Assembly: GCA_015231915.1 (NCBI GenBank)
Contig: JADGAR010000005.1
Location: forward strand, 35,716-99,715
Direction of reading: 5' to 3'
DNA: 64,000 nucleotides
Origin: Magnetococcales bacterium
GTDB taxonomy: Bacteria > Pseudomonadota > Magnetococcia > Magnetococcales > Magnetaquicoccaceae
The notes below the pieces were generated by a model, which saw nothing but the letters and a program-made list of their open reading frames with translations, ran no database searches and had not been told where the DNA came from. The translations under genes were made by a program, and so were the position numbers. Below, piece after piece: positions 54,475 to 64,000 of this stretch. Position 1 is the first letter of the stretch; each line of letters opens with the position of its first letter.

Positions 54475-54869
54475 CGACGCAGGCTCTCCAGCCGTTCCGA
54501 CAGGGAGACGATATCGGTGATGCGCACGCCCAGCTTGTCCTTGATCATCACCACCTCGCCATAGGCGAGCAGGCGGTTGTTGACGTGGATCTCCAGGGGT
54601 TCGTCGGCCTCTCTTTCCAGTTCGATCAACGACCCTTTGTTGAGTTTCAGGAGATCGCGGATCTGCATGCGCACCTGGCCCAGGCGCACCGAGATCTCCA
54701 GGGGGACATCCATGAGGAGTTCCATGTTCTTGGGCATCCCATCGGCACCCGTGGCGCCGGAACCCGCATGCCTGGGCGCCCCTCCTCCGCCCATCTCCAA
54801 CTCACGGAGGACATCGGGATCCAGCAAGGCATCCGGTCCGCCACCCATCATGTCATCTGCGCTCATCAA
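54471..54869 (-). CDS. fliN: Flagellar motor switch protein FliN
   Basis: [71 protein letters not shown]. Confidence 0.97.
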   Translation of the reverse strand: MMSADDMMGGGPDALLDPDVLRELEMGGGGAPRHAGSGATGADGMPKNMELLMDVPLEISVRLGQVRMQIRDLLKLNKGSLIELEREADEPLEIHVNNRLLAYGEVVMIKDKLGVRITDIVSLSERLESLRR

Positions 54870-54881
54870 TCCGCTCCCGAA

Positions 54882-55877
54882 TCACCTGTCGATGGGCAAT
54901 GCCCGCGTGATGCGTATCGCCCGTTTGCCATCCACGACTCCCGCCATCCCCATGAATTTGGGCTTGCCCTCCACCTCCACCTCCATCTCCTCGGAGAGGT
55001 CATGGCTCAGGGTCAAAACGTCACCGACGTGCAGGTCGAGCATTTCCTTGACGGACATGTGCTCCTTGGAGACCACCGGCGACACCGCCAGGGTGACCTG
55101 GCCCAATTGATGGTACAGGGAGTCGATCCAGGCCGAAGAGCCTTCCACGAGGTCCTTCTGCTGGAATCCCACTTTCAATTGCTGCTTGAACAACTCCAGG
55201 ATGACCGAGGGGTAACAGATGGTCAACGTCCCCTCGGAGTCGCCCACCTCGATGGCGAACGAGATGAGAAACACCGTTTCATCCAGAGGCATCACGGCAG
55301 CGAACTGGGGCTGATTCTCCCAGCGGGTCTGGACCAGTTTAAACGAGTTGTCCAGTTTTTTCCAGGAGAGTTCGATCTGTTCCCTGGTCACGTCCATGAT
55401 ACGGTCGATGACCTTCATCTCGAAGGGGGAGAAGTTGCGGAACGGTCGCTCGGAATCCCCGGAACCGCCGAAAAACCCCTCCAGGATGTGGTACATCACC
55501 TCGCCATCGATGGCCAGCAGGCTCATGGACTGGGATGGCTCCACTCTAAGAATATTGATGAAGATCGGCGGATCCAGGCCATGCAGGAAACGCCCGAAGA
55601 TCTGGTTGGTGGTGGTCTTGGGTTGGACATGCACCTCGCGTCCCACCTTCTGGGTCAGCTTGAAGGAGAGTTGCGATGCCAGATGTTCGTTGATCAGGTC
55701 CAGGCCGGGCAGAGCGCCGACCCGGATGGCGGTCTTCTGGCCGAAGAAGAAGGAGGTGACCTTCTTCTCTTCCTTGGCAGAGGATTCCTCGTCGCCGCCA
55801 CCGCCAACGTCGAGGGTGCCCTCGTCCAACCCCGCCATCAAGGCGTCAATTTCGTCTGCGGAAAGAATCTGGGTCAT
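54882..55877 (-). CDS. fliM: Flagellar motor switch protein FliM
   Basis: ILSADEIDALMAGL N-terminal CheY-binding motif; C-terminal SpoA domain. Confidence 0.97.
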   Translation of the reverse strand: MTQILSADEIDALMAGLDEGTLDVGGGGDEESSAKEEKKVTSFFFGQKTAIRVGALPGLDLINEHLASQLSFKLTQKVGREVHVQPKTTTNQIFGRFLHGLDPPIFINILRVEPSQSMSLLAIDGEVMYHILEGFFGGSGDSERPFRNFSPFEMKVIDRIMDVTREQIELSWKKLDNSFKLVQTRWENQPQFAAVMPLDETVFLISFAIEVGDSEGTLTICYPSVILELFKQQLKVGFQQKDLVEGSSAWIDSLYHQLGQVTLAVSPVVSKEHMSVKEMLDLHVGDVLTLSHDLSEEMEVEVEGKPKFMGMAGVVDGKRAIRITRALPIDR

Positions 55878-55907
55878 CTTGCGTTTCCCGTCAGGCCGAC
55901 CGCCCGG

Positions 55908-56489
55908 TTATTGAATCACGAACTCGGTAAAATAGACCCGGGTGATGGAGCCGTTCACCAGCAGCGCATTGATCCTGGCCAGCAGTTCTTCCCGGAGGCG
56001 GAATTTCCCTTCCAGGGCCTGCAACTCCTTGGAGGTCTTGGAAGTCAGCAGGGCCAGGATGATATCCTGCAACTGGGCCTTGCGCCGTTCCAGTTCCTGT
56101 TCCAGGGGGGATTTTTCCGGGGCTGCGGGTGCGCCGCCGCCATGGCCGCCACTCTCGGCCTTCTTTTCCTCCTTGCCATCCTTCTTGGCACTGCTGTCAT
56201 CCATCTCCAACTGGATGGTGGTTTTGAGGTAACGGTTGCCCTTCGGCTCGTTCAGGTTGACCACGAACGGGTCGAGCTTGAACATGCCGCCCACCATCTC
56301 CTCGGGTTTTTTGGACTTCTGTTCTGGAGTGGGTTCCAGTTTCTCGGCCTCGGCGCCCTGTTTGGCGCTCATGGAGGAGCCGACGAAATACCCCCCGCCA
56401 CCGCCCAGCAACAAGGCGATCACCGGGAGGATGATCTTCATCATGCCTCCACCACCGCCGCCCCCACCTTCTTCCGCATCTTCAGCCAT
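55908..56489 (-). CDS. fliL: Flagellar basal body-associated protein FliL
   Basis: Gly-rich N-terminus, TM helix, LDPFVVNLNEPKGNRYLKTTIQLEM. Confidence 0.92.
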   Translation of the reverse strand: MAEDAEEGGGGGGGGMMKIILPVIALLLGGGGGYFVGSSMSAKQGAEAEKLEPTPEQKSKKPEEMVGGMFKLDPFVVNLNEPKGNRYLKTTIQLEMDDSSAKKDGKEEKKAESGGHGGGAPAAPEKSPLEQELERRKAQLQDIILALLTSKTSKELQALEGKFRLREELLARINALLVNGSITRVYFTEFVIQ

Positions 56490-56582
56490 GGCGCCCTTCC
56501 TCTTTGCTCTTGTCTCGAGATCCCAAACCGGTTCAAGTTAACCAGATTTACCGCCATTGCACAACACCCAATGGCTTTTTTT

Positions 56583-58046
56583 TTAACGTTTCAGAGAGAT
56601 CAGCTCCTCGAGCATGCCGTCGGAGACGGAGACGATGCGCGAGTTGGCCTGAAAGCCGCGCTGGGTGGTGATCATGCGGACGAATTCCGCCGACATGTCC
56701 ACGTTGGACTGCTCCAGAGAGTTGGAGACGATGCCCCCCAGACGACCGCTCTGGGGCACGCCCACCCGGGGCAGGCCGGAGGCGACGGTTTCCTTGTAGA
56801 GATTGGAGCCGACCTGCTCGAGAGCGCCCTCGTCGTTGAAGTCCACCAGCGCGATCTGGAAGAGCTTCTTGACCTGGCCATTGGTGTAGCTGCCGGCGAT
56901 CTCGCCGTCCGCGTTCACGGAGAGCTTGTCCAGAAATCCGGAGGCGTACCCGTTCTGGGAGAGTTGCAGGGTGGCGAAACCGCTGGCCATCTGGATGGAC
57001 CCGGCGGCGCCGGTGTTGTTGGCGCTCTCGGCGGTCGCGGTCCCGGTGCCATAGGTCAGTTCCAGGGTCTTTTTGGAAAAGTCGTTGGTGGAGTCGGCCA
57101 GGGTGTTGATGGCATCGCCGAAGTCGAAGAGGATCTCCTGGGGTTCGGCCCCCGCGAAACTGAATTTCAGCGGCGTCGAGCCTTCGCTGTACAGCTTGCC
57201 CATGGTGTTGAATTTCAGGATGCCGGCGGTGTAACCGGCGCCTGTGGGGGCTGCCTTGACGTTGGCCGCAGTCTGGTCGATGGCCTTCAACGTGCCGTCG
57301 CCCGCCTCGTCGGTCACCGCGTGCCACGCCCAGGTATTGTCGTCCCCGGCCACGGCGGTGGTCAGCTTGCGGAACTGGATTTCCACGTTGTGACCCTTGC
57401 CCTTGGAGTCGATGACCCTTAGCGAGGTGGAAAAGTCGTAGGTGGACGGGTCCGTGGGGCTGTAGGTGACGGTCGCCGCCTTGGCCACGGTATTGGAGTC
57501 CAGGTTGACCCCCACCACGGCCTTGCTGGTGGGCATGGGATCGGTATTGGTGAATTTGGACATATTGATCGCCTTGGTCCCACCGGAAACCTGCAGGCCG
57601 TCGATGTCCAGCTCCCACCCTTGCAGCACCTGACCGCTCGGATTGATCAGATCCCCCTTGAGGTCCCGCTTGAACGACCCGGCGCGGGTATAAAAGGTAT
57701 CCATGGGACGCCCGGAGACATCCAGCTTGGAGGTGAGGGCCGGATCCTTCACCATGAAAAACCCCTTGCCGTCGATGGAGACATCGGTGACGTTGGACGT
57801 GGAGATGAAACCTCCCTGGGCCATGTTCTGCTGGACCGCCGCCAGCCCGACGCCGGTACCGACCTGATTCTCCTTCCCGGATCGACTCGAACCCACGCTC
57901 TGAATCAGGACATCCTCGAACGAGGAGGTGCTCCCCTTGAACGCCGTGGTATTGGCGTTGGCCAGGTTGTTACCGATCACGGTCATGGCCTCGCCAAAAT
58001 TGATCAAGGCGCTGGAACCCGCAAACATCGCTTGCATAATGGACAT
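56583..58046 (-). CDS. flgE: Flagellar hook protein FlgE
   Basis: AMFAGSSALINFGEAMTVIGNNLANANTTAFKGSTSSFEDVL; C-terminal VDMSAEFVRMITTQRGFQANSRIVS. Confidence 0.95.
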   Translation of the reverse strand: MSIMQAMFAGSSALINFGEAMTVIGNNLANANTTAFKGSTSSFEDVLIQSVGSSRSGKENQVGTGVGLAAVQQNMAQGGFISTSNVTDVSIDGKGFFMVKDPALTSKLDVSGRPMDTFYTRAGSFKRDLKGDLINPSGQVLQGWELDIDGLQVSGGTKAINMSKFTNTDPMPTSKAVVGVNLDSNTVAKAATVTYSPTDPSTYDFSTSLRVIDSKGKGHNVEIQFRKLTTAVAGDDNTWAWHAVTDEAGDGTLKAIDQTAANVKAAPTGAGYTAGILKFNTMGKLYSEGSTPLKFSFAGAEPQEILFDFGDAINTLADSTNDFSKKTLELTYGTGTATAESANNTGAAGSIQMASGFATLQLSQNGYASGFLDKLSVNADGEIAGSYTNGQVKKLFQIALVDFNDEGALEQVGSNLYKETVASGLPRVGVPQSGRLGGIVSNSLEQSNVDMSAEFVRMITTQRGFQANSRIVSVSDGMLEELISLKR

Positions 58047-58085
58047 AATGCTCTCCGTCGGCAAAAAACTGCAACAAAACTTAAG

Positions 58086-58754
58086 TTAATTCACCGTTGC
58101 CTGTTCCACCTGGCGCACATCCGCCAGATTGACACGCCGGCCATTCACATCGATGGTCACCCCGTCGGTGCCATTGATCACCGCCCTCACCACCCCGGCC
58201 TCCAGGGTGGGTACTGCGACCTGATTGCCCTCCGCATCCGTCGTGGTGACGGAAAAGGTGTAATTGCCATTCGCAAGATCGGAGGCGTTGATGTTCAGGG
58301 TCTGTTCCCCCTTGGCGAACAACTGGCCGGTGAGCGAGTGGACCTGTCGTCCGCTCTCGTCGAAGATATTGATCGTCGCCCCGCCCGCCGCCGGCATATC
58401 GAAGCGGACGCTCCCCTTGCCATTCTCCATGACCATGTTGTTGCCCGCCACCACCGCCACCTTGCCAATATAGGAGACGGCATTGTTCATCTGGCCGACG
58501 TTCTGGGTGGACAGCAGTTTCTGCAACAGTTCATTGCTCTTCTGCTGCTCGCCGAGGCTGCTGAACTGGGCCATCTGGGCCGTGAAGTCGCTGTTCTTTT
58601 CCGGCTCCAATGGGTCCTGATACTGCAACTGCGCGGTCAACAGCTTCAGGAAATCCATGCGCAACTTTTCCGCATCCTGAGTCGTATTGACGAATTTTCC
58701 CGCATTGGCATCCGCCTGAGGGATCGCGCCAAAAATTCCAGATGTAGTCCCCAT
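58086..58754 (-). CDS. flgD: Flagellar hook assembly protein FlgD
   Basis: DFLKLLTAQLQYQDPLEPEKNSDFTAQMAQFSSLGEQQKSNELL. Confidence 0.95.
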   Translation of the reverse strand: MGTTSGIFGAIPQADANAGKFVNTTQDAEKLRMDFLKLLTAQLQYQDPLEPEKNSDFTAQMAQFSSLGEQQKSNELLQKLLSTQNVGQMNNAVSYIGKVAVVAGNNMVMENGKGSVRFDMPAAGGATINIFDESGRQVHSLTGQLFAKGEQTLNINASDLANGNYTFSVTTTDAEGNQVAVPTLEAGVVRAVINGTDGVTIDVNGRRVNLADVRQVEQATVN

Positions 58755-58815
58755 CCCAGTCACTCCCTTGCTAGTCGTAAATCCTGCCGCAACCACCCAG
58801 CCGGCCATCAAAGGC

Positions 58816-58832
58816 TATCAAGTTTCGCGCCA
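58816..58832 (-). promoter_or_regulatory. Sigma-54-like element upstream of flgD
   Basis: Minus strand TGGCGCGAAACTTGATA, GG-N10-GA. Confidence 0.4.
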
Positions 58833-58959
58833 ACCGCGCACAGGATTTACAACCTACTGATAAATCTATTTTTTCTCAAACAAACATCCCGCAATCCCTG
58901 CCCATGGCGCCAAAGCCCGACACCCCGTGCCGCCACCAGGGCAACAATTGCCGCCCGGA

Positions 58960-60225
58960 TCAAACGATGAGGCTCAAACCGCCACCCTCCACGTTTCTGG
59001 TGCGGGGCACGGGCTGCCCGGCGGGAGTCGGCTCCACCTCCGTCAGAGGCGTCCAGGCCGACTCCCCGCCGCCGCGCCAGGGGGAGAACTCCCGGCGGTC
59101 GCCGGCATGACCGCCCTGAAAGCCCCACTCCGGCGCGGTCTGCCCACCGCGTCCATCCTCCACATGCACCGTCACCTCGCCCAGGCCCAGCGCCTGGCGA
59201 GCCAGGGACTCGCGCAGTTGGGGCAACTGACCGCGCAACAGATCGCGGGCCGCCTCCGAATCGGTGGTGATCATCAGGTGAACCTGATTCCGATCATCGA
59301 CCACCAGCCGCATGTCCAGGCTGCCCAACTCCCTGGGGTTGAGGGTGATGCGCACCTGCTCCGAGGCGCCGGGACGGGAGATGACCCGCAACCGACCGGT
59401 CTCGTCGGCGAGGTCCTCGGCGAACCGGGGCGCGTTGGCCTGCAAGGAGGCGCGCGGGGCCACTTCCGGCTTCTCCTCTGCAGCGCGGGAGACCGGATTG
59501 CCGGCCAGACGCAGCAGCGCAGCGAAATCGTTCTTCTCCTCGCCACCCTGCGCCTGGAGTGAATGCATGGCATCGCCCCCGGCCAGTGCGGCCATCACCC
59601 GGATCCCCGACATCTCGAAGGTCGCCATGGCCGACTGGGGGGACGGGATCCCGTTCTGTCCCACCGGCATGCCGGGGAGAACCGGGCGGTTTTCTCCTCC
59701 CGGTCCGGTCGCCCCGTTCAGCGGGGGAGGCGGGAGTTGCCCGCCGACCGGACTCGTCGCCAGCCCCGGGGCAGGCTGGGGCATGCCGGCGACCTGGGGG
59801 AGCGGATGGGCGACCACGGGGAGCGCCAGGATCTCCCGGCCATCCTGCCCTTTCCGACGATCCCTGCCCTTGTCGGCCTTGGCCGCCTCTTTTTGGATCC
59901 GTGCGTCGGCAGAGTCGTCGCCGGCCTCTTGCAACTCCTGCGCCTGTTCGGATTGCTCTTGACGATCCTCACGGTCGGTGCGCAACTCGCGGAGTTCCCG
60001 TTGCTGCCGCTGATGGACCTCCAGCGACTCCTGATTGCGATCCACGCGCGCCGGCGGCTCCTGGTCCGTTTCCGGCCTGGCATCGGGCTTGCGGGCCTCG
60101 GCCTTGCGCAGGGCCTCCTGGAAACGGTCGGCCTCCTCCCGGACGGCCTGAGCAGAGGTCGGTTTTTCCATGGCGGGGGCGGAGCGAGGTTCCAACTGGA
60201 ACAGGGACATTTTGGCTGGTGTCAT
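58960..60225 (-). CDS. fliK: Flagellar hook-length control protein FliK
   Basis: C-terminal LRVISRPGASEQVRITLNPRELGSLDMRLVVDDRNQVHLMITTDSEAARDLLRGQLPQLRESLARQGL-type region. Confidence 0.9.
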   Translation of the reverse strand: MTPAKMSLFQLEPRSAPAMEKPTSAQAVREEADRFQEALRKAEARKPDARPETDQEPPARVDRNQESLEVHQRQQRELRELRTDREDRQEQSEQAQELQEAGDDSADARIQKEAAKADKGRDRRKGQDGREILALPVVAHPLPQVAGMPQPAPGLATSPVGGQLPPPPLNGATGPGGENRPVLPGMPVGQNGIPSPQSAMATFEMSGIRVMAALAGGDAMHSLQAQGGEEKNDFAALLRLAGNPVSRAAEEKPEVAPRASLQANAPRFAEDLADETGRLRVISRPGASEQVRITLNPRELGSLDMRLVVDDRNQVHLMITTDSEAARDLLRGQLPQLRESLARQALGLGEVTVHVEDGRGGQTAPEWGFQGGHAGDRREFSPWRGGGESAWTPLTEVEPTPAGQPVPRTRNVEGGGLSLIV

Positions 60226-60285
60226 TGCATACTCCCGTAGAGGCTCGGCAAGGATACGGTCGGAACGCCTTCAAGAGCACTCCAT

Positions 60286-60302
60286 TATCAACCGGCGTGC
60301 CA
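60286..60302 (-). promoter_or_regulatory. Sigma-54-like element upstream of fliK
   Basis: Minus strand TGGCACGCCGGTTGATA: consensus -24 with TTGAT at -12. Confidence 0.5.
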
Positions 60303-60490
60303 TAATATCAACATGATGAAATAAAAGGATTTTACTGCGACAAAGCCTGCGACCTGCCCGGCAACTTCCTCCCATCGACAGGCAGTTTCTGCCCGCCCGC
60401 CGGGCGGCGATTTTGCCGGTGCTTGCCCACACGGCAAAAATGGGGATAAGCTGTCACGCAATTCACCACGCCAACCGGGACGGAACCGCC

Positions 60491-60736
60491 ATGATGCAAA
60501 TCGATACCGCCGAATTTCAGGCCCACCTGCCCGACTATTTAAGGCGCGTGGAAGAGGGAGAGGTGATCCGACTCACGTCGCGTGGCCAGGTTTTCGCGCG
60601 CCTGGCCCCGGAACCGAATGAAACGGACGCGGCCCGCAAACGCTTGGCCATGCTGCGTGGTTCCGTCATCGTCGGCGATATCCTGGCCCCACTGGACGAA
60701 GAGCATGAATGGACCGGGGATGAGGATCATCTGTGA
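60491..60736 (+). CDS. Phd/YefM-type antitoxin
   Basis: MMQIDTAEFQAHLPDYLRRVEEGEVIRLTSRGQVFARLAPE. Confidence 0.88.
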   Translation: MMQIDTAEFQAHLPDYLRRVEEGEVIRLTSRGQVFARLAPEPNETDAARKRLAMLRGSVIVGDILAPLDEEHEWTGDEDHL

Positions 60737-61115
60737 TACGCATGCCATGCTGTTCTGGGCTGACGCGCCGCACAGACTCGGCGCCTCCGCCAGCTTGGCC
60801 ATTGAACAGGGATTACAGACAAACTGCCTGTCCTGTTCGGACATCAGCCTATGGGAAATCGCCATGTTGTTCTCCAAAGGACGATTACGGCAAGATATTG
60901 ATGCCCGCATCTTCCTGGCCGATCTCATTGCAGCCATGAATCTGGAGATTCTCCCGATCACACCAGCCATTGCCGTTTTGGCGCAATCCGCGATTTTCGT
61001 CCACAAGGATCCTGCGGATCGCCTGATCGCCGCGACAGCGATCCATTACAGGGCACCATTGATCACCAAGGATGATCATTTACACCATATTCAGGCATTA
61101 CAAACCATTTGGTAA
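60720..61115 (+). CDS. PIN-domain (VapC-like) toxin
   Basis: MRIICDTHAMLFWADAPHRLG...DISLWEIAMLFSKGRL...KDPADRLIAATAIHYRAPLITKDD; overlaps antitoxin. Confidence 0.92.
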   Translation: MRIICDTHAMLFWADAPHRLGASASLAIEQGLQTNCLSCSDISLWEIAMLFSKGRLRQDIDARIFLADLIAAMNLEILPITPAIAVLAQSAIFVHKDPADRLIAATAIHYRAPLITKDDHLHHIQALQTIW

Positions 61116-62110
61116 CCCGAACCCACCCCGGCCACCAATTCCGCAATGATCTCGGCGGCGGGTTGAATGGAACGCACCAGCCCCACGCTCTGACCGGCCA
61201 TCACCGAACCGTGCTCCACGTCGCCGTCGATGGCGGCGCGGCGCAACGCGCCGGCCCAGAACCGTTCCAGATCCAGTTGGGCATCCGCGCGGGCCTTGCG
61301 ACCCTCCCGCACTTCCTGGAGCAACGCCATCTGCAACTGGTTGAACCGCTCGGTCCCCTTGTTGACCAGGGCGCGCACCGGGATCACCGGCAGGGCCGGA
61401 TCGAACTGCACCGTCACCTGGGCATCCCTGGATTGTGCCCTGATGAAACACTGCTTGAAATTGTCGTGGGCGATGCACTCCGCAGCGCAGACGAAGCGGG
61501 TCCCCACCTGCACCCCAGCCGCCCCCAGCCCCGCCATGGCGGCGGTCATCTCCGCGTTGGCGATCCCCCCGGCCACGAAGACCGGCACCTCCCCCCGGAC
61601 ATGGGGCAGGATCTCCTGGGCCAGCACCGTGGTCGAAACCGGTCCCACGTGCCCTCCCGCCTCGTGCCCCTCGATGATCAGGGCCTCCGCCCCGCGCTGG
61701 ATCAGACGGCGCGCCAGGGCGAGGGAGGGCGCGAACAGGATCACCCGGATCCCGGCGCTCCTCAGGGCATCGATGGTATCGTTGCGGGGAATGCCGCCCG
61801 CCAGGACGCAATGGGTCATCCTTTCCGCGATGACCATCTCCACATAGGCGGGCAGGTCCGGATTCATGGTGATCAGGTTGATGCCGAAGGGCTGACTGGT
61901 CAAAGCGCGGGTGGCGCGGACCTCCTCCCGCGCCAATTCCACCGGCATGCTCCCGGTGGCCAGGACGCCAAACCCCCCGGCATTGGAAATGGCGGCCACC
62001 AGATGCCGCTCGGACAGCCACGACATGGCCCCCCCGAGCACGGGATGCCGGGTCCCCAGAAAGGCTGCGCCCCGCGCCCAGGAGTCCGGTGGTACGGTGT
62101 GCGATGTCAT
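61091..62110 (-). CDS. Nitronate monooxygenase / FabK-like flavoprotein
   Basis: LGTRHPVLGGAMSWLSERHLVAAISNAGGFGVLATG; IIEGHEAGGHVG; VFVAGGIANAEM. Confidence 0.9.
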   Translation of the reverse strand: MTSHTVPPDSWARGAAFLGTRHPVLGGAMSWLSERHLVAAISNAGGFGVLATGSMPVELAREEVRATRALTSQPFGINLITMNPDLPAYVEMVIAERMTHCVLAGGIPRNDTIDALRSAGIRVILFAPSLALARRLIQRGAEALIIEGHEAGGHVGPVSTTVLAQEILPHVRGEVPVFVAGGIANAEMTAAMAGLGAAGVQVGTRFVCAAECIAHDNFKQCFIRAQSRDAQVTVQFDPALPVIPVRALVNKGTERFNQLQMALLQEVREGRKARADAQLDLERFWAGALRRAAIDGDVEHGSVMAGQSVGLVRSIQPAAEIIAELVAGVGSGYQMVCNA

Positions 62111-62191
62111 GCGACTTTCTCCATTGCTGCTTCATTGAAAAAAAAACCGGGCAACACGCCCGGTTTTCCCTCTGCACGAAAATGCCGCTGA

Positions 62192-62596
62192 TCAAGCCGC
62201 CTCAGCGATATCTCCGCCAAGTTCCTCGTCCTCGTCCTCATCCACCGGCAGGATCGGCTGGGCTTTGTTCTGGCCCGCGTTGCGCCGCGAGGAGGGACCG
62301 ATACAGACTTTCAGCCGATCTTCCAGCCGGTTCAACGCCCACTTGGGATCGATGTTCACCAGGGAACAGATCCAGTTGAAGGAACCCGGCTCCATGGAGG
62401 AGGAGTGAAACCATTTCCGCAACGTGCGGTAATCGTAACGAAAGACCGGATCCTCCATCACTGCGGGATCCTGCCGGTACCGCTCCAAGGCCACCAGATC
62501 CCGTACCGCCCGGTCCATGACCGCCATCCAGAGATGGGTGTCGTTGTTGTCCACCGCCGGCTCGTGCAGGATCTCCGAAACGACTGATTTGTTCAT
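62192..62596 (-). CDS. Hypothetical protein with acidic C-terminus
   Basis: MNKSVVSEILHEPAVDNNDTHLWMAVMDRAVRDLVALERYRQDP...DEDEDEELGGDIAEAA. Confidence 0.65.
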   Translation of the reverse strand: MNKSVVSEILHEPAVDNNDTHLWMAVMDRAVRDLVALERYRQDPAVMEDPVFRYDYRTLRKWFHSSSMEPGSFNWICSLVNIDPKWALNRLEDRLKVCIGPSSRRNAGQNKAQPILPVDEDEDEELGGDIAEAA

Positions 62597-62961
62597 ATCG
62601 CAACTCTCCCTGTTAGACCTGAAAAGCAAGTGTTCTGTAGAATGGATTGCGCATGGGAGCGACCCACGCAACGCGCCACGGTCGGTGTGCGTCACAATAT
62701 GTAACAGGCCCGCCGGACAGAATGGCACTTCCAAAACGGATTCAGTCTAGCCGAACCATTCCGAAAATGATATAAAAATTTTCAGGCCGCTTCATTTTTA
62801 TTGCTCCCTGACGGAAAATTGCATTTCCGGCTAAGGAATTGACTGCGGCGCGCCTTGATTTTCGTGCACACTGTGAAGTAGAATGAATTGCAAAAGAAAG
62901 ATAGTCACAAACCGTAACAACCGTAACAGAAACGCCGCGCGGCACTAGGGGAAATTTCCAT

Positions 62962-64000
62962 ATGTCCGAGGAAGATGATGAACTGTTGGGCATGTTCGTG
63001 CAGGAAGCCACGGAACACCTGGAGACCATCGAACCCGACCTCCTGACCCTGGAGGAACAAGGGGACAACACCGACCCGGAAATCATCAACCGGCTTTTCC
63101 GTGGGGTCCACTCGATCAAAGGCTCTGCGGGCTTTTTCGGCCTCTCCAGCATCACCAAGCTGAGCCACACCATGGAAAACCTCCTGGGCAAGGTCCGGGA
63201 CAAGTCCATGTCGGTGACGCCCGCCGTCACCGACAGTCTGCTGTCGGGTCTGGACAAGCTGCAAACCATGATCCATGACGTGACGGGCAGCGACTCCGTG
63301 GACGCCAGCGAGCAGATCGCCACCATCCAGGCCATTCTGGAAGGGGCCGGCATGGCCTTGCCCCCGCCCAAGGAGCTCCCGAAACCCGCCGCGCCCGAAG
63401 AAAAACCTGTCGAAAAACCGGCGGAGGATACCGGGCCGAAAGGTGTCGTGCTGACCGCCGCCGCCCTGCCGCCGACCCCCAAGAGCGCCGCGCCGGCTGG
63501 CGGCCACACCTTCGACCTCGCCAATCATCCCGCAGCCGTGACCGACGCCATCACCCACGGTCGCCGCTTCTATGTGGTCACGAACACCCTGCCGGCAGGC
63601 AAGGAAGACAAGGTCACCCAATACAACACCGTCAAGGCGCTGATGGAATCGGTGGGCGCCATCGTCGCCACCCAGCCCTCCTTCGACTCCAACAAGGATC
63701 TGGAAGCGCTGAGCGACACCACCGTGTACACGCTCATCTCCACGGTCCTGGAGGAAGATCTGCTGTTGTCTTTGCTGCAGCTCGACGCCGCGTCGCTGGA
63801 GAAGCTGCCGACCCCCGCCATGCCCGCGCAACAGGCAGCGCTGCCCGCCGCAGCACCGGCTGCCAAAAGACCGCCTCCCCGCGCCGCCACGCCCGCGAGC
63901 GACGACGACGACGATGCCCAACCCCCGGAGGAGGCGGCGTATGTCCCGCGCCTGCGGAAACCCAAACAGGCCCCGCTGCCCAAAAAGAGCTCCTCCACCC
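62962..64000 (+). CDS. cheA: CheA-like chemotaxis histidine kinase, N-terminal part (truncated by window end)
   Basis: ATG at 62962: MSEEDDELLGMFVQEATEHLETIEPDLLTLEEQGDNTDPEIINRLFRGVHSIKGSAGFFGL (Hpt); absent from ORF track because no stop occurs before the window end. Confidence 0.9.
   Translation, partial: MSEEDDELLGMFVQEATEHLETIEPDLLTLEEQGDNTDPEIINRLFRGVHSIKGSAGFFGLSSITKLSHTMENLLGKVRDKSMSVTPAVTDSLLSGLDKLQTMIHDVTGSDSVDASEQIATIQAILEGAGMALPPPKELPKPAAPEEKPVEKPAEDTGPKGVVLTAAALPPTPKSAAPAGGHTFDLANHPAAVTDAITHGRRFYVVTNTLPAGKEDKVTQYNTVKALMESVGAIVATQPSFDSNKDLEALSDTTVYTLISTVLEEDLLLSLLQLDAASLEKLPTPAMPAQQAALPAAAPAAKRPPPRAATPASDDDDDAQPPEEAAYVPRLRKPKQAPLPKKSSST

Noticed and set aside
56500-56580. Sigma-54 promoter upstream of fliL
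   Set aside because: TGGCGGTAAATCTGG lacks the -12 element at the right spacing.
54435-57422. 995-aa ORF opposite fliN/fliM/fliL/flgE
   Set aside because: Crosses several true genes and intergenic gaps; no motifs.
60340-60430. Intergenic GC-rich hairpin as a riboswitch or ncRNA
   Set aside because: Only a short imperfect GC stem; nothing beyond chance.

Overview
A 64 kb, GC-rich chromosomal window from a flagellated proteobacterium. Gene content and order would fit an alphaproteobacterial or Magnetococcia-like genome, but that is inference. The backbone is largely housekeeping: gltA, ilvB-ilvN-ilvC, psd-pssA, thiL-nusB-ribH-ribBA-ribE-ribD, glyA-rpiB, lapB-lapA-ihfB-rpsA-cmk-aroA, tyrA-pheA, a flagellar block (fliP/O/N/M/L, flgE, flgD, fliK) and the start of a cheA-like gene. 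Accessory material interrupts it. (1) 10.0-11.7 kb holds a small ORF plus a C39/papain-like peptidase. (2) 13.3-19.2 kb is a repeat-rich islet: an Rpn-type nuclease, inverted copies of a MITE-like element with 83-bp terminal inverted repeats built on a 'GTGTCCCCGGATTT' motif, a stand-alone RelA/SpoT synthetase-domain protein, a 5'-truncated group II intron with recognisable domain V, a HigBA-like TA pair and an IS110 fragment. (3) 29.5-36 kb is a probable small defence island: an AAA ATPase overlapping a PD-(D/E)XK-like protein, a CMD-Rieske fusion with MsrP/MsrQ, and a PARIS-like ATPase + TOPRIM/DUF4435-like pair. (4) Small cassettes sit at 41.1-42.3, 49.9-51.4 and 60.5-61.1 kb. A well-formed sigma-54 promoter precedes an unusual Hsp70 with an acidic C-terminal extension. 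No rRNA, tRNA or CRISPR array was recognised. All identifications are by eye; no searches were run.
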